57,300 bases of DNA from an uncultured Pelagibacteraceae bacterium (GCA_902523185.1 CABYYJ010000007.1:1-57300), one strand, 5' to 3'. Counted from the stretch's first letter, positions 8,727 through 21,043 are shown. Notes: generated by a model not told the origin, from the letters alone. Translations and numbers: made by a program.

Positions 8727-9239
8727 ATGATGTCAAAAGAATCAAAGAAAAATTACGTAGAGGAGATGAAAAAAAATTTTACTGATAATGAGTCGGTAAT
8801 GATTGCTCAATATCAAGGTCTTAACGTTAATGAATTAGATGCTTTGAGAAAAGAACTTAGAGAAAAAGGAATTTTATTCAAGATTACAAAAAATAGAATA
8901 ACTAAAATTGCTCTAAAAGAAACATCAAAAAAAGATCTTGAAAAATATTTTACTGGCCCAACTGCTGCAGCTATTTCTTCAGATCCTATTTCTTCTGCGA
9001 AGATTTTAACAAAATTTTCAAAGTTGAACAGTAAGCTTAAAATTATCGCTGGATTCATGGACGGTAAAGTTTTGGACGAAAAGGAGGTGTCTATAATAGC
9101 CACACTACCTTCATTAGAGGAAGCAAGGGCTAAAATAGTAGGTATTTTGGCATCCCCAGCACAAAAATTAGTAAGTATTTTACTTGCACCTGGCTCAAAA
9201 ATTGCTAATTTAGCGCGCGCAAAGAGTTTAAAAAAATAA
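8727..9239 (+). CDS. rplJ: 50S ribosomal protein L10
   Basis: Stalk base protein: its N-terminal globular domain binds 23S rRNA next to L11 and its C-terminal helix recruits L12 dimers. The 170-residue product shows 'QYQGLNVNELDALRKELR' (about residues 30-47), the 'FTGPTAAAIS' region and a C-terminal 'ILLAPGSKIANLARA' helix. Two adjacent ATG codons (8727, 8730) are possible starts. It is followed after 15 bases by rplL, with which it forms the stalk complex. Confidence 0.95.
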   Translation: MMSKESKKNYVEEMKKNFTDNESVMIAQYQGLNVNELDALRKELREKGILFKITKNRITKIALKETSKKDLEKYFTGPTAAAISSDPISSAKILTKFSKLNSKLKIIAGFMDGKVLDEKEVSIIATLPSLEEARAKIVGILASPAQKLVSILLAPGSKIANLARAKSLKK

Positions 9240-9254
9240 TTCATAGGATCAAAA

Positions 9255-9626
9255 ATGGCAGATTTAAATAAAATTATAGAAGAATTATCCACTTTAACAG
9301 TTGTTGAAGCAGCTGAACTTTCTAAACAATTAGAGGAAAAATGGGGAGTGACCGCTGCAGCACCAGTTGCAGCTGCACCAGCAGGCGGAGCGGCAGCACC
9401 AGCTGGCGAAGAAAAGTCAGAGTTCTCACTTTTTTTAGCTGCAGCAGGTGATAAAAAAATTAATGTAATTAAAGAAGTAAGAGCTATAACTGGTTTAGGT
9501 TTAAAAGAAGCTAAAGATTTAGTCGAAGGTGCACCGAAAGAGATTAAAGGTGGTGTAGCTAAGAAAGAAGCTGAAGAATTTAAGAAAAAACTTGAAGCAG
9601 CTGGGGCTAAAGTAGAATTAAAGTAA
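9255..9626 (+). CDS. rplL: 50S ribosomal protein L7/L12
   Basis: Multicopy acidic stalk protein that recruits and activates translational GTPases. At 123 residues it has the N-terminal dimerisation helix pair (1-32), a flexible Ala/Pro/Gly hinge (about 36-52) and the C-terminal domain with '[20 protein letters not shown]' (about 75-94), the factor-binding surface. The hinge and Ala/Lys-rich codons make the region unusually GC-rich for this window and create a long antisense open frame that I regard as spurious. Confidence 0.97.
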   Translation: MADLNKIIEELSTLTVVEAAELSKQLEEKWGVTAAAPVAAAPAGGAAAPAGEEKSEFSLFLAAAGDKKINVIKEVRAITGLGLKEAKDLVEGAPKEIKGGVAKKEAEEFKKKLEAAGAKVELK

Positions 9627-9646
9627 ATAAAATTTAACACTTAGAT

Positions 9647-9678
9647 TTATTGCAATGAATACTTGCAATAATTTTTTT
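9647..9678 (+). terminator. hairpin plus T-run between rplL and rpoB (candidate attenuator)
   Basis: TTATTGCAA (9647-9655), loop of seven bases, TTGCAATAA (9663-9671), then seven T (9672-9678). The nine-base stem is perfect and the whole has intrinsic-terminator architecture. It lies 20 bases after rplL and ends eight bases before the rpoB ATG. The stem is AT-rich, so termination would probably be partial, as for the known E. coli rplL-rpoB attenuator. Function here is inferred. Confidence 0.68.
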
Positions 9679-9685
9679 ATAATTG

Positions 9686-12600
9686 ATGCAATTATCTTTT
9701 ACTCAAAAGAAACACATTAGAAAAAATTTTGGAAAATTAGTTGAAGGCTTATCTATTCCAAATCTTATTGAGGTTCAAAAAAACTCTTACAATGAATTTT
9801 TAAAATCAAAATCATTAAATGATCAATTAAATGAATTGTCTACTGGTATAGATAAAGTTTTCAAATCAATTTTCCCAATTGAAGACGGTAACGATAAATC
9901 AACATTAGAATACATATCTTACAAATTAGAAAAACCTAAATTTGATGTTATTGAATGTAAGCAAAGAAGTTTATCTTATTCAGCTGCTTTAAAAGCTATT
10001 TTAAGGTTGGTAGTTTACGATATAGATTCAGAAAATAACACTAAACAAATTCTATCTGCAAAAGAGCAAGAAGTTTTTATTGGCGATCTTCCATTAATGA
10101 CTCCTAGCGCAACGTTCATTACTAACGGAGTTGAAAGAGTTGTAGTCAATCAAATGCATCGAAGTCCAGGGGTCTTTTTTGATCACGATAAAGGAAAAAC
10201 TCATGCAAGTGGTAAACTACTATTTAACTGTAGAATTATTCCCGGTAGAGGCTCTTGGTTAGATTTTGAATTTGATCCTAAAGATATTTTATATTTTAGG
10301 ATTGATAGAAAAAAAAAACTACCTATTACAACTATATTATTTGCTTTAGGTTTTTCAAAAGACAAGATTATAAAAAGTTTTTATTCAACTAATGAATTTG
10401 TATTAAATGAAGATAAAAAAAATTGGACTACAAAGTTTGATCCTGAAAATTTTAAACGACCAATTAAACTATCCTATGATCTTATAGATGCAAACAATAA
10501 TAAAAAAATTCTCTCAAAGGGTGAGAAATTGAATATTGTTATTGCAAAAAAACTTTATGAAAAAGGATTAAAATCAATTTTAATCTCTAATGATGAGATT
10601 GTTGGAAAATATTTAGCTACAGATATAAAAGATATTAATGGAGAAAAACTTGTCGGAGCTGGATTTGACATAACTGAAGATCTATTAGAAAAAATAATCA
10701 AACAAGATAAAAAAAAGCTTGAAATTGTAAATATCGATCCAATTAATAAGGGGCCGTATATTCTTGAATCTTTAAAAATTGATAAAAATTCAAATAAATC
10801 TGAGGCTCTTTATGATATTTATAAAGTTTTAAGACCTGGGGAAGCCCCATCGATTGAAATAGCAGAGGAGATTTTTACAAATTTATATTTTAAAAAAGAA
10901 AGATACGATTTGTCAGAAGTTGGTAGAGTTAAATTAAATTCAAAATTAAATTTAAACACAAATTCAAGAAAAACCATATTAGATACATCTGATATTGTCT
11001 CAATAATCAAATTTATGCTTGATTTAAGAGATGGTAAAGGTGATGTCGATGACATAGATCATTTGGGTAATAGAAGAGTCAGATCAGTAGGAGAGTTAGT
11101 AGAGAATCAATTCAGAATAGGTCTTTTAAGAATGGAAAGAACCGTCAAAGAGAAAATGTCTACATTTCTTGAAATTGAGTCAGCAATGCCTCAAGATTTG
11201 ATTAATGCAAAGCCTATAACAACGTCTTTAAAAGATTTTTTTGCAACTTCGCAATTGTCTCAATTTATGGATCAAACTAATCCGCTTTCTGAAATAACTC
11301 ACAAAAGAAGAGTTTCTGCTCTTGGACCTGGAGGCTTAACAAGAGAGAGAGCTGGTTTCGAAGTGAGAGACGTTCATCCTACACACTACGGGAGAATTTG
11401 TCCAATAGAAACACCAGAAGGTCCAAATATTGGACTAATTAATAGTTTAGCAACTTACTGCAGAGTTAATAAATTTGGTTACATTGAAAGTCCATATAAA
11501 AAAGTTGTTAACGGTAAAGTTACATCCGAAATTAAATATTTATCAGCAATAGAAGAGGAAAAATTTACGATAGCACAAGCTAATTCTACGTTAAATAAAG
11601 ATGGATCTTTTGTAGAGGAGTTGGTTGCATGTAGAAAAAATTTGAATTTTGAATTATCGAATAGAGATAATATTGATTTTATAGACGTATCACCTAAACA
11701 ATTGGTTTCTGTAGCTGCAGCCTTGATACCATTTTTAGAAAATGATGACGCAAACAGAGCTTTAATGGGATCAAACATGATGAGACAGGCTGTGCCTCTT
11801 TTAAAACCAGAGTCTCCTTTAGTTGGAACAGGAATTGAGTCTGACGTAGCTTTAGACTCAGGTGTAACAATTGTAGCAAAAAGAAATGGAGTAGTAGATA
11901 AAATTGATGGAAAAAGAATTGTTGTAAAAGCAACAGAAGTTACAGATTTATCTCAATCTGCAGTAGATATTTATAACCTTTCAAAATTTCAAAGATCAAA
12001 TCAGAATACTTGTATTAATCAAAAGCCTTTAGTGAAAGTTGGAGACAAAATTAAAAAAGGAGACATAATAGCAGATGGTCCAGCTACTAAGTTAGGCGAA
12101 TTGGCATTAGGAAAAAATGTAACCGTAGCATTTATGCCTTGGCAAGGTTACAATTTTGAGGACTCGATTTTAATTTCTGAAAGATGTGTGACTGACGATG
12201 TATTTACATCAGTTCACATTGAAGAATACGAGTCAATGGCTAGAGATACTAAGTTAGGTGCAGAGGAAATTACTAGAGATATACCAAATGTTAGTGAGGA
12301 AAGATTAAGAAATCTAGATGAATCTGGTATAGTTTACGTCGGAGCCGAGGTAAAACCTGGAGATATATTAGTTGGCAAGGTTACTCCAAAAAGCGAAACA
12401 TCCTCTAGTCCAGAAGAAAAATTATTAAGATCTATATTTGGTGAAAAAGCTACTGATGTAAGAGACTCTTCATTAAAACTTCCATCTGGTAGTGCCGGGG
12501 TAGTCATAGATGTAAGAGTTTTTAATAGACACGGTATAGATAAAGATGAACGCTCAATAGCAATTGAAAGAGCAGAAATTGAATCGGTTCAAGAAGATAA

Positions 12601-13777
12601 AAAAGTAGAGGAGGAAATTCTTAATCGGAATATAAAACTAAGAGCAATAGATTTGCTAAATGGCCAGAGTATAAATAAACAATTTAAAGAGCTTAAACCA
12701 GGCACTACCCTAAATAAGAATGATTTTGATAATTTGAGCCTAAAAGATTTATGGAAAATTTCATTTCATAAAACAGAAATAAGTGAAGACTTAGAAAAAC
12801 TTAAAAATCAGTTTGAAAATGCATCAGAAGATATAAAAATTAGATTTGAGGATAAAGTAACTAAAATTCAACAAGGCGATGATTTACTACCAACTGTTAT
12901 GAAAGTTGTAAAAGTCTTTGTTGCCGTGAAACGAAGGCTCATGCCAGGGGATAAGATGGCAGGAAGGCATGGTAATAAGGGTGTAGTCAGTAAAATTGTT
13001 CCAGTAGAAGATATGCCTTATATGGAAAATGGAAAACCAGTGGATATTGTTTTAAATCCATTAGGCGTCCCAAGTCGAATGAATGTGGGACAAATTTTAG
13101 AAACTCATCTAGGTTGGTCTTGTTCAGAACTTGGTGACCAAATAAAAAAATATTTAAAAAATTTTGATCAAGAAATTGACAATGTAAAAGAAAAACTTAA
13201 AGAAATTTATGGACCTGAATACTACGAAACCGTAATTTCTAAATTAAATAATAAAGAAATAGTGGAATTAATTCAAAATTTATCCAATGGTGTGCCAATT
13301 GCCACTCCTGTATTTGACGGAGCGAGCACAAAAGATATAACTGAAATGCTAGGATTAGCAAAACTTCCGAATACCGGTCAAACTCATTTATGGAATGGTC
13401 AGACAGGTGAAAGGTTCGATAGACCTGTCACAGTGGGCATTATTTATATGTTAAAATTAAATCACTTAGTAGAGGATAAGATTCATGCAAGATCCACTGG
13501 TCCTTACAGTCTAGTAACTCAACAACCTTTAGGAGGAAAAGCACAACTTGGAGGTCAAAGATTTGGAGAAATGGAAGTGTGGGCTCTGGAAGCTTATGGC
13601 GCTTCATACACTTTACAAGAAATTTTGACTGTTAAATCTGATGATGTTGCAGGTAGAACGAAAGTTTATGAGACAATAGTAAAAGGAAATAATAATTTTG
13701 AGTCAGGCGTTCCTGAGTCTTTCAACGTTTTAGTCAAGGAAATACGGGCTTTAGGATTAAATATAGAACTTAATTAA
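9686..13777 (+). CDS. rpoB: RNA polymerase beta subunit
   Basis: One half of the RNA polymerase active-site cleft. The 1363-residue product is close to the usual proteobacterial length. The rifampicin-binding region is present (about 517-560), with '[20 protein letters not shown]' and the following 'SALGPGGL', so the common target residues (Q, D, H, R, S) are in their sensitive state. The nucleotide-contacting '[17 protein letters not shown]' is near residue 1089. ATG at 9686 is preferred over an adjacent in-frame TTG at 9683. It is preceded by the candidate attenuator and followed by rpoC after two bases. Confidence 0.98.
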   Translation: MQLSFTQKKHIRKNFGKLVEGLSIPNLIEVQKNSYNEFLKSKSLNDQLNELSTGIDKVFKSIFPIEDGNDKSTLEYISYKLEKPKFDVIECKQRSLSYSAALKAILRLVVYDIDSENNTKQILSAKEQEVFIGDLPLMTPSATFITNGVERVVVNQMHRSPGVFFDHDKGKTHASGKLLFNCRIIPGRGSWLDFEFDPKDILYFRIDRKKKLPITTILFALGFSKDKIIKSFYSTNEFVLNEDKKNWTTKFDPENFKRPIKLSYDLIDANNNKKILSKGEKLNIVIAKKLYEKGLKSILISNDEIVGKYLATDIKDINGEKLVGAGFDITEDLLEKIIKQDKKKLEIVNIDPINKGPYILESLKIDKNSNKSEALYDIYKVLRPGEAPSIEIAEEIFTNLYFKKERYDLSEVGRVKLNSKLNLNTNSRKTILDTSDIVSIIKFMLDLRDGKGDVDDIDHLGNRRVRSVGELVENQFRIGLLRMERTVKEKMSTFLEIESAMPQDLINAKPITTSLKDFFATSQLSQFMDQTNPLSEITHKRRVSALGPGGLTRERAGFEVRDVHPTHYGRICPIETPEGPNIGLINSLATYCRVNKFGYIESPYKKVVNGKVTSEIKYLSAIEEEKFTIAQANSTLNKDGSFVEELVACRKNLNFELSNRDNIDFIDVSPKQLVSVAAALIPFLENDDANRALMGSNMMRQAVPLLKPESPLVGTGIESDVALDSGVTIVAKRNGVVDKIDGKRIVVKATEVTDLSQSAVDIYNLSKFQRSNQNTCINQKPLVKVGDKIKKGDIIADGPATKLGELALGKNVTVAFMPWQGYNFEDSILISERCVTDDVFTSVHIEEYESMARDTKLGAEEITRDIPNVSEERLRNLDESGIVYVGAEVKPGDILVGKVTPKSETSSSPEEKLLRSIFGEKATDVRDSSLKLPSGSAGVVIDVRVFNRHGIDKDERSIAIERAEIESVQEDKKVEEEILNRNIKLRAIDLLNGQSINKQFKELKPGTTLNKNDFDNLSLKDLWKISFHKTEISEDLEKLKNQFENASEDIKIRFEDKVTKIQQGDDLLPTVMKVVKVFVAVKRRLMPGDKMAGRHGNKGVVSKIVPVEDMPYMENGKPVDIVLNPLGVPSRMNVGQILETHLGWSCSELGDQIKKYLKNFDQEIDNVKEKLKEIYGPEYYETVISKLNNKEIVELIQNLSNGVPIATPVFDGASTKDITEMLGLAKLPNTGQTHLWNGQTGERFDRPVTVGIIYMLKLNHLVEDKIHARSTGPYSLVTQQPLGGKAQLGGQRFGEMEVWALEAYGASYTLQEILTVKSDDVAGRTKVYETIVKGNNNFESGVPESFNVLVKEIRALGLNIELN

Positions 13778-13779
13778 AT

Positions 13780-16700
13780 ATGGAAAAAAATATTACAAAA
13801 AATCTTGATAATCAGAATTTAGCAAACGAAAATAATTTTAATAGTATAAAAATTACTTTAGCAAGTCCTGAAAAGATTAAATCTTGGTCTTATGGTGAAA
13901 TAAAAAAACCAGAAACAATAAATTATAGAACTTTCAGACCTGAAAAAGATGGATTATTTTGCTCTAGAATTTTTGGGCCTGTAAAAGATTATGAATGTTT
14001 ATGTGGTAAATATAAAAGAATGAAATTTCGTGGAATTATTTGTGAAAAGTGTGGTGTGGAAGTTACAAAATCTAATGTAAGAAGAGAAAGAATGGGACAT
14101 ATTGATTTAGCATGTCCTGTAGCTCATATATGGTTTCTAAAATCACTACCAAGCAGAATTTCTCTTGCAATTGATATGAAACTAAAAGAAGTGGAAAAGG
14201 TTCTATATTTCGAGAGTTTTATAGTTGTAGAACCGGGCCTAACAACATTAAAAAAAGGTCAATTGATTTCTGAAGACGCTCTTATAAAGGCACAAGATGA
14301 ATTTGGTGAGGATGCTTTTACAGCAGGTATCGGTGCGGAAGCAGTTAGAGAAATTTTAGTTAATTTAGATTTGAAGGTTGAACAAAAAAAACTAAGAGAG
14401 TCTTTGAAATCAATCAAGTCAAAAGTATCAGAAGAAAGAACTATTAAAAGACTAAAGCTTATTGAATCCTTTATTACCTCTGGCAATAAACCAGAGTGGA
14501 TGATACTTACTTCAGTACCTGTTATCCCTCCAGAATTAAGACCCTTAGTTCCATTAGATGGAGGTAGATTTGCTACATCAGATCTAAATGATCTTTATAG
14601 AAGAGTTATTAATAGAAATAATCGTTTAAAAAGATTATTAGATCTTAAAGCTCCAGATATCATTGTGAGAAATGAAAAAAGAATGCTTCAAGAGTCTGTT
14701 GATGCACTTTTTGATAATGGAAGAAGAGGAAGAGTAATTACCGGGACAGGAAAAAGACCTTTAAAATCTTTAGCTGAAATGCTTAAAGGTAAACAAGGTA
14801 GATTTCGACAAAATCTTCTAGGAAAAAGAGTTGATTATTCAGGTAGGTCGGTAATCGTAGTAGGACCTGAGCTAAAATTGCATCAATGTGGATTACCAAA
14901 AAAAATGGCTTTAGAACTTTTTAAACCTTTTCTTTACGCCCGTCTTGATAAACTTGGTCTGGCTACAACAATCAAACAAGCAAAAAGATTGGTAGAAAAA
15001 GAAAAAAGTGAAGTTTGGGACTCGTTAGAGCACATAATAAGAGAGCATCCTATTCTTTTAAATAGAGCTCCAACTTTACATAGATTAGGCGTACAGGCTT
15101 TTGAGGCAAAACTTATTGAAGGAAATGCAATTGAATTACATCCGCTTGTATGTGCAGCTTTTAACGCTGATTTTGATGGGGATCAAATGGCAGTTCATAT
15201 ACCATTAAGTTTAGAAGCTCAACTTGAAGCTCGAGTTTTAATGATGTCAACAAATAATATTTTGAGTCCATCAAATGGCAAACCGATAATTGTTCCAAGT
15301 CAGGATATAGTTTTAGGTATATATTATTTATCCCAAGACTCAGATGATGATAAGAAAAAGCCAAAAGGTATATTTTCAAGTGTTGAAGAAATTGAACAAG
15401 CCTTAGAGAGTAGGTCTATAAGTTTACACTCTAAAATTGTCTCAGTCTTTAAAACAGTTGATGATAAAGGGAGTGAAATTAAAGAAAAATATATTAGTAC
15501 AGCTGGTAGATTTCTACTAGCAAACCTTTTACCTATAAATAGTAATATTAAATTTAGTCTAGTAAATAAACTTTTAACCAAAAAAAATGTTTCTGAGGTA
15601 ATAGATACCATATTTAGATATTGTGGACAAAAAGAAACAGTAATATTTTGCGATAGAATTAAAACTTTAGGCTTCAAGCACGCATTTAAAGCTGGGATTT
15701 CATTTGGTAAAGATGATTTAATAATTCCTAAAACGAAAGAAAATTTAATAAACAGTACAAAAAAACAAATCGAAGAATATGAAAAACAATATTCAGATGG
15801 ATTAATAACAAGAGGAGAAAAATATAACAAGGTCGTTGATGTTTGGTCTAAATGTACCGATACGGTTGCTAACGAGATGATGAAAGAAATTTCATCAGCT
15901 GAAAAAATATATAGTGATGATAGAATTGAAACTAATTCAGTTTACATGATGGCTGACTCTGGAGCAAGAGGTTCTCAAGCTCAGATGAAGCAATTAGCAG
16001 GTATGCGTGGATTAATAGCAAAACCTTCTGGAGAAATAATCGAGACACCCATAATTTCTAATTTTAAAGAAGGTTTATCAGTTTTAGAATACTTTAATTC
16101 TACTCACGGCGCCAGAAAAGGGTTAGCTGATACAGCTTTAAAAACAGCAAACTCAGGATATTTAACTAGACGATTATGCGACGTTGCACAAGATGTTCAA
16201 ATCACAAAAAAAGAATGTGATTGCAAATCTAAATCCTCAGTAACAATCTCTGAAATCATAGAGGGCGGAAATATACTGGTAAGTTTGTCAGAGAGAGTTC
16301 TAGGTAGAGTGATTGCTGAAAATATTAAAAATCCAGTAACTGGAGAGGTCATTATTAAAAAAGAGAAACTAATTGATGAAAATGATTGTGAAAAAATAGA
16401 TGCGGCGGGAGTTAAATCAGTTAAAGTTTACTCTGTCATTACATGTGGATCAACTAGAGGTGTTTGTGCAATGAGTTATGGTAGAGATTTGGCAAGAGGT
16501 AAACTTGTAAGTATTGGTGAAGCAGTTGGGATGATAGCAGCTCAGTCTATTGGTGAACCTGGAACTCAATTGACAATGAGAACATTTCACGTTGGAGGAA
16601 CTGCTCAAATTAAAGAAGAGTCACAAATCATCTCACAAACAAAAGGAAGATTGAATATCATAAATAAAAATTTAATTGAGGATTCAAAAAAGAATATTAT

Positions 16701-17970
16701 TGTTATGGGTCGAAATACTCAGCTAAGTATAGAAGATGAAAATAAGAGACAACTTGCAATATATAAAGTGAATTATGGCTCAAAATTATTTTTTAAAGAT
16801 GGCGATCTGATTGATAAAGGAAAAAAAATTGCTGAATGGGATCCATATACACTACCAGTTATAGCTGAAACAAGCGGCATTGCTAATTATATGGATTTAA
16901 TGGAAGGAAGTTCTTTAACCGAAACTTTAGATGATGCTACCGGTTTATCATCAAAATCAGTAACTGATTGGAAATCTTCTTCAAAAAATTCAGAATTAAA
17001 ACCAAGAATTACCCTAAGAAATGAAAAAGGTGAAATAATTAAAAAAGCTGATGGTAATGAAGCAAGATACTATCTGGTTCCTGATACAATTCTTTCCGTA
17101 AAGGATGGTCAGAAAATATCTGCGGGTGATGTGCTTGCTAGACTTCCAAAAGAAACTTCTAAAACAAAAGATATTACTGGAGGCTTACCACGTGTAGCTG
17201 AGTTGTTTGAAGCAAGAAGACCAAAAGATAGCGCTATTATTGCAGAAAATGATGGAGTAATTGAATTTGGAAAAGAAGTGAGAGGAAAACAAAAAATTTC
17301 TATTGTTTCTTCAAGTGGTGAGACTTCAAATTACTTAATTCCAAAAGGAAAGCATGTAAATTTTAATCAAGGTGAAAAAATTAAAAAAGGTGAATATCTA
17401 CTAGATGGTAGTCCAGCGCCACATGATATTTTAAGAATATTAGGTGTTGAAAAATTGACAGAGTATTTTGTTACTGAAGTTCAAGAAGTTTACAGACTCC
17501 AAGGTGTAGTTATTAATGACAAGCATATTGAAACAATCGTGAGACAAATGTTAAAAAGGGTAGAAGTAAAAGATCCGGGTGACTCTGAACTTTTAATTGG
17601 AGAGGTTATAGATTTATTAGAGATTCAATCAATTAATGACAAACTGAGAGAAGAAAAAAAGAAACCAGCAGTTTTTGAAAGAGTTTTATTAGGAATTACC
17701 AAAGCCTCTTTGCAAACAAATTCGTTTATTTCAGCTGCATCTTTTCAAGAGACAACAAGAGTTCTTACCGATGCTTCCGTTAAAGGTAAAACAGATACAC
17801 TTGAGGGGTTAAAGGAAAACGTAATTGTTGGAAGATTAGTTCCAGCTGGAACAGGTTTGACTAAAATGGAATGGGATAAACAAGCCAAAGAGCAAGATAA
17901 AGCCAGATTAGAAGAGTTAAAAAAACAAGAGCTAGAATCGGCAAATACAGCGCCTGAACAGGCAGTATAA
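13780..17970 (+). CDS. rpoC: RNA polymerase beta' subunit
   Basis: Carries the catalytic Mg2+ site in '[12 protein letters not shown]' (about 462-473). The first zinc ribbon has all four cysteines (C73, C75, C88, C91). In the second zinc site, C813/C815, C889 and C896 are present, but the position matching the fourth ligand (E. coli Cys898, in a C-A-H-C-Y-G context) is serine (S899, C-A-M-S-Y-G). The trigger-loop region and '[20 protein letters not shown]' (about 922-941) are intact. The protein is 1396 residues with a short acidic/Gln-rich tail. Translation is probably coupled to rpoB, two bases upstream. Confidence 0.98.
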   Translation: MEKNITKNLDNQNLANENNFNSIKITLASPEKIKSWSYGEIKKPETINYRTFRPEKDGLFCSRIFGPVKDYECLCGKYKRMKFRGIICEKCGVEVTKSNVRRERMGHIDLACPVAHIWFLKSLPSRISLAIDMKLKEVEKVLYFESFIVVEPGLTTLKKGQLISEDALIKAQDEFGEDAFTAGIGAEAVREILVNLDLKVEQKKLRESLKSIKSKVSEERTIKRLKLIESFITSGNKPEWMILTSVPVIPPELRPLVPLDGGRFATSDLNDLYRRVINRNNRLKRLLDLKAPDIIVRNEKRMLQESVDALFDNGRRGRVITGTGKRPLKSLAEMLKGKQGRFRQNLLGKRVDYSGRSVIVVGPELKLHQCGLPKKMALELFKPFLYARLDKLGLATTIKQAKRLVEKEKSEVWDSLEHIIREHPILLNRAPTLHRLGVQAFEAKLIEGNAIELHPLVCAAFNADFDGDQMAVHIPLSLEAQLEARVLMMSTNNILSPSNGKPIIVPSQDIVLGIYYLSQDSDDDKKKPKGIFSSVEEIEQALESRSISLHSKIVSVFKTVDDKGSEIKEKYISTAGRFLLANLLPINSNIKFSLVNKLLTKKNVSEVIDTIFRYCGQKETVIFCDRIKTLGFKHAFKAGISFGKDDLIIPKTKENLINSTKKQIEEYEKQYSDGLITRGEKYNKVVDVWSKCTDTVANEMMKEISSAEKIYSDDRIETNSVYMMADSGARGSQAQMKQLAGMRGLIAKPSGEIIETPIISNFKEGLSVLEYFNSTHGARKGLADTALKTANSGYLTRRLCDVAQDVQITKKECDCKSKSSVTISEIIEGGNILVSLSERVLGRVIAENIKNPVTGEVIIKKEKLIDENDCEKIDAAGVKSVKVYSVITCGSTRGVCAMSYGRDLARGKLVSIGEAVGMIAAQSIGEPGTQLTMRTFHVGGTAQIKEESQIISQTKGRLNIINKNLIEDSKKNIIVMGRNTQLSIEDENKRQLAIYKVNYGSKLFFKDGDLIDKGKKIAEWDPYTLPVIAETSGIANYMDLMEGSSLTETLDDATGLSSKSVTDWKSSSKNSELKPRITLRNEKGEIIKKADGNEARYYLVPDTILSVKDGQKISAGDVLARLPKETSKTKDITGGLPRVAELFEARRPKDSAIIAENDGVIEFGKEVRGKQKISIVSSSGETSNYLIPKGKHVNFNQGEKIKKGEYLLDGSPAPHDILRILGVEKLTEYFVTEVQEVYRLQGVVINDKHIETIVRQMLKRVEVKDPGDSELLIGEVIDLLEIQSINDKLREEKKKPAVFERVLLGITKASLQTNSFISAASFQETTRVLTDASVKGKTDTLEGLKENVIVGRLVPAGTGLTKMEWDKQAKEQDKARLEELKKQELESANTAPEQAV

Positions 17971-17991
17971 TATTGTCTTAAGTTTTCATTA

Positions 17992-18018
17992 AACATTGAC
18001 TTTTATAAATTCAATGTT
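17992..18018 (+). terminator. hairpin downstream of rpoC (weak terminator or regulatory stem)
   Basis: AACATTGA (17992-17999) and TCAATGTT (18011-18018) form a perfect eight-base stem with an 11-base loop, 21 bases after the rpoC stop codon. The following T-run is poor (TTTT only at 18031-18034), so it could be a weak terminator, an RNA-stability element or a protein site. It occupies the only substantial gap (150 bases) inside the large cluster. Confidence 0.35.
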
Positions 18019-18032
18019 AGTTTACTGCAATT

Positions 18033-18061
18033 TTGAAGTTAGATGTAAGGTAGATTATAAC
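18033..18061 (+). promoter_or_regulatory. candidate sigma-70 promoter of rpsL-rpsG-fusA and downstream genes
   Basis: TTGAAG (18033-18038), 17-base spacer, TATAAC (18056-18061). Matches are four of six and five of six, with ideal spacing. Transcription would begin about 18068, giving a leader of roughly 53 bases before rpsL. It lies just after the hairpin that follows rpoC, which fits a new transcription unit starting here. Confidence 0.42.
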
Positions 18062-18120
18062 CTTAAACACTAACAAAAATTTAGACAGATTTCCTTATTT
18101 ATCAGCTTCAAAATATAATT

Positions 18121-18492
18121 ATGCCGACAATTAATCAACTGATTAAAAAAAGTAGGGTTAAGCCTGTTGCTAGAAATAAAGTTCCAGCTCTTGAAAGGCA
18201 ACCTTTGAAAAGAGGTGTTTGTGTGAAAGTTTATACAACAACACCTAAAAAACCTAACTCTGCTCTAAGAAAAGTTGCAAGAGTCAGATTGTCAAATGGT
18301 TTCGAGGTGACAGCTTATATTCCTGGAGAAGGTCATAACTTACAAGAACACTCAGTTGTATTACTTAGAGGAGGTAGAGTTAAAGATTTACCGGGAGTTA
18401 GGTACCATATTTTAAGAGGGAATTTAGATACTCAGGGAGTAGCTAATCGAAAACAAAGAAGATCCTTATACGGAGCAAAGAAACCAAAATAA
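18121..18492 (+). CDS. rpsL: 30S ribosomal protein S12
   Basis: Decoding-centre protein next to helix 44 of 16S rRNA. It affects accuracy and streptomycin binding. The 123-residue protein contains '[12 protein letters not shown]' with K43 and '[14 protein letters not shown]' with K88, the lysines whose mutation causes streptomycin resistance, so the sequence is of the sensitive type. The first gene after the 150-base gap downstream of rpoC, it is followed after one base by rpsG. Confidence 0.98.
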   Translation: MPTINQLIKKSRVKPVARNKVPALERQPLKRGVCVKVYTTTPKKPNSALRKVARVRLSNGFEVTAYIPGEGHNLQEHSVVLLRGGRVKDLPGVRYHILRGNLDTQGVANRKQRRSLYGAKKPK

Positions 18493-18493
18493 T

Positions 18494-18964
18494 ATGTCTA
18501 GAAAAAGAAAAGCACCGATAAGGAAAGTTTACCCTGATCCAAGATATCATTCAGAAGTAGTATTAAAGTTTATTAATTCAATTATGTATGATGGAAAAAG
18601 ATCAACTGCTGAAAAAATTTTATATGATGCACTAGAAAAAATTAAGATTAAAAATAAAGAAGATCCTCTTAAAATTTTCAATACAGCTATAAGCAACGTA
18701 AAACCTAATTTAGAATGTCGTTCAAGGAGAGTTGGTGGAGCAACTTACCAAGTTCCTGTGGAAGTGAAAACAAAGAGGGCACAGGCTTTAGCTCTAAGAT
18801 GGATAATGGATGCTACAAGAAAAAGAAAAAATAAAACAATGGCTGAAAAACTTTATTCAGAAATAATGGATGCCTCACAAAATAAAGGTTCAGCGATAAA
18901 AAAAAGAGAGGATACTCATAAAATGGCAGAGTCAAATAAAGCTTTTGCACATTTTAGATGGTAA
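18494..18964 (+). CDS. rpsG: 30S ribosomal protein S7
   Basis: Nucleates assembly of the 30S head by binding the 3' major domain of 16S rRNA, and contacts E-site tRNA. The 156-residue product starts '[18 protein letters not shown]', carries '[14 protein letters not shown]' (about residues 77-90) and ends with 'AHFRW', all standard for the family. It lies between rpsL and fusA in the classical str operon order. Confidence 0.97.
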   Translation: MSRKRKAPIRKVYPDPRYHSEVVLKFINSIMYDGKRSTAEKILYDALEKIKIKNKEDPLKIFNTAISNVKPNLECRSRRVGGATYQVPVEVKTKRAQALALRWIMDATRKRKNKTMAEKLYSEIMDASQNKGSAIKKREDTHKMAESNKAFAHFRW

Positions 18965-18970
18965 TTTTAA

Positions 18971-21043
18971 ATGACAACTTACACTTTGGATAAATATAGA
19001 AATATTGGAATTATGGCTCATATAGATGCCGGTAAGACAACTACCACAGAGAGAATTTTATATTATACTGGGAAAAGTCACAAAATAGGTGAAGTTCACG
19101 ATGGAGCTGCAACTATGGACTGGATGGAACAAGAGCAGGAGAGAGGGATAACAATTACCTCTGCAGCGACAACATGTTTTTGGAGAGACCATAGAATTAA
19201 TATTATTGATACACCAGGTCACGTAGATTTTACAATTGAAGTTGAAAGATCATTGAAAGTTTTAGATGGCGCTGTTGCAGTTTTTGATGGTGTTGCAGGT
19301 GTAGAACCTCAATCGGAAACTGTTTGGAGACAAGCAGATAAATATAAAGTTCCAAGAATATGTTTTGTCAACAAATTAGATAGAACTGGAGCAGATTTTT
19401 ATAGATGTGTGGACATGATAAAGGATAGACTTGGATGCAAACCCCTACCTATTCAAATACCAATTGGTTCTGAGGCAGATCTTAAAGGAGTTATAGATCT
19501 TGTAAAAATGAAAGGGATTGTTTGGCAAAACGAAGATCTTGGAGCAAAGTTTGAATACGTTGATATTCCTGATGATCTTAAGGACAAAGCTAACAATTAT
19601 AGAAAAGAATTAGTAGAAACTGCAGTAGAACTGGACGAGAAGCTAATGGAGTCGTATCTAGATGGCAAAGAACCTTCCGAGGAGGACTTAATTAAATGTA
19701 TAAGAAAAGGTACTTTAGATTTCAATTTTGTCCCCATATTAACCGGTTCGGCTTTTAAAAATAAAGGCGTTCAACCTTTGTTAGATGGGGTAATTGATTA
19801 TTTACCAAGCCCAAGTGACCTTGACTCAATTCAAGGAACAAAAGTAGGATCAGATGAAAAAGTAACTATGAAATTCAGTGAAAAAGAGAATTTTTCTGCT
19901 CTTGCATTCAAAGTTGCAAACGATCCTTTTGTGGGTTCACTTACTTTTATAAGAATATACTCAGGCACCTTAAATGCTGGGACTTCTATTTTAAACTCTT
20001 CTAAAGACAAAGATGAAAGAATTGGCAGGATGCTACTTATGCATGCTAATAGCAGGGAAGACATAAAACAAGCTACAGCTGGAGATATAGTGGCTTTGGC
20101 AGGTCTAAAACACACAATTACTGGACACACTTTATGTGACTCAAAAAACCCAGTTCTTTTGGAACCTATGGAGTTCCCTGATCCTGTAATTGAAATTGCG
20201 GTAGAACCAAAGACAAAAGGTGACCAAGAAAAAATGGGAGAAGCTTTAGCTAGACTAGCTAAAGAAGATCCATCTTTTAGAGTTTCATCTGATGAGGAGT
20301 CTGGACAAACAATTATAAAAGGTATGGGAGAACTTCATCTTGATATAATTGTTGATAGAATGAAAAGAGAATTTAAAGTTGAAGCAAATGTTGGTGCTCC
20401 GCAAGTTGCATATAGGGAAACTATTCTAGGTTCTGCTGAAATAGAATATATACACAAAAAACAAAGCGGAGGAGCTGGTCAATTTGCCAAAGTAAGATTG
20501 AGCGTGGAACCATTAGAGGCTGGCAAAGGTAGAGAAATTGAGAATTTGATTAAAGGTGGAGCAATACCAAAAGAGTATATTCCTGGAGTTGAAAAAGGAG
20601 TTGAAGGTGTAGCTGATAGTGGTATTTTAGCTGGTTTTCCAATAATCGACTACAAAGTAAAAATTTTAGATGGGTTACATCACGATGTAGACTCAAGTGT
20701 ATTAGCTTTTGAAATAGCAAGTAGAGCCTGTTTTAGAGATGCATGTCAAAAAGCGACCCTAAAACTCTTAGAGCCTATGATGAAAGTAGAAGTTGTTACA
20801 CCAGAAGAATTCATGGGTGATGTAATTGGAGACTTGAATAGCAGAAGAGGACAAGTTGGGTCAACTGAACCAAGAGGAAACGCTACAGCAATTAATGCAG
20901 TTGTTCCATTAGCAAATATGTTTGGTTATATTAATAACTTGAGATCTTCCACACAAGGTAGAGCTCAATATACAATGCAATTTAGTCATTATGACAAAGT
21001 TCCTCAAAACGTTCAAGATGAAGTAACAAAAAAACTGGCATAA
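18971..21043 (+). CDS. fusA: elongation factor G
   Basis: GTPase that drives tRNA-mRNA translocation and, with RRF, ribosome recycling. The 690-residue protein has the P-loop AHIDAGKT (16-23), DTPGH (G3), NKLD (G4) and the domain IV-V region with '[15 protein letters not shown]'. Length is normal for the main bacterial EF-G. In most proteobacteria tuf follows fusA, but here rpsJ begins three bases after the fusA stop codon, with no remnant of tuf between them. Confidence 0.98.
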   Translation: MTTYTLDKYRNIGIMAHIDAGKTTTTERILYYTGKSHKIGEVHDGAATMDWMEQEQERGITITSAATTCFWRDHRINIIDTPGHVDFTIEVERSLKVLDGAVAVFDGVAGVEPQSETVWRQADKYKVPRICFVNKLDRTGADFYRCVDMIKDRLGCKPLPIQIPIGSEADLKGVIDLVKMKGIVWQNEDLGAKFEYVDIPDDLKDKANNYRKELVETAVELDEKLMESYLDGKEPSEEDLIKCIRKGTLDFNFVPILTGSAFKNKGVQPLLDGVIDYLPSPSDLDSIQGTKVGSDEKVTMKFSEKENFSALAFKVANDPFVGSLTFIRIYSGTLNAGTSILNSSKDKDERIGRMLLMHANSREDIKQATAGDIVALAGLKHTITGHTLCDSKNPVLLEPMEFPDPVIEIAVEPKTKGDQEKMGEALARLAKEDPSFRVSSDEESGQTIIKGMGELHLDIIVDRMKREFKVEANVGAPQVAYRETILGSAEIEYIHKKQSGGAGQFAKVRLSVEPLEAGKGREIENLIKGGAIPKEYIPGVEKGVEGVADSGILAGFPIIDYKVKILDGLHHDVDSSVLAFEIASRACFRDACQKATLKLLEPMMKVEVVTPEEFMGDVIGDLNSRRGQVGSTEPRGNATAINAVVPLANMFGYINNLRSSTQGRAQYTMQFSHYDKVPQNVQDEVTKKLA

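Noticed and set aside
8813-9640. A 275-residue open frame on the minus strand across rplJ and rplL
   Set aside because: It is antisense to two certain ribosomal genes. Its Ala/Ser/Phe-rich low-complexity product mirrors their codon pattern, and it has no family features or start signal.
15324-15830. 168-residue minus-strand open frame inside rpoC
   Set aside because: Lies wholly within rpoC sequence on the other strand, with no recognisable domain.
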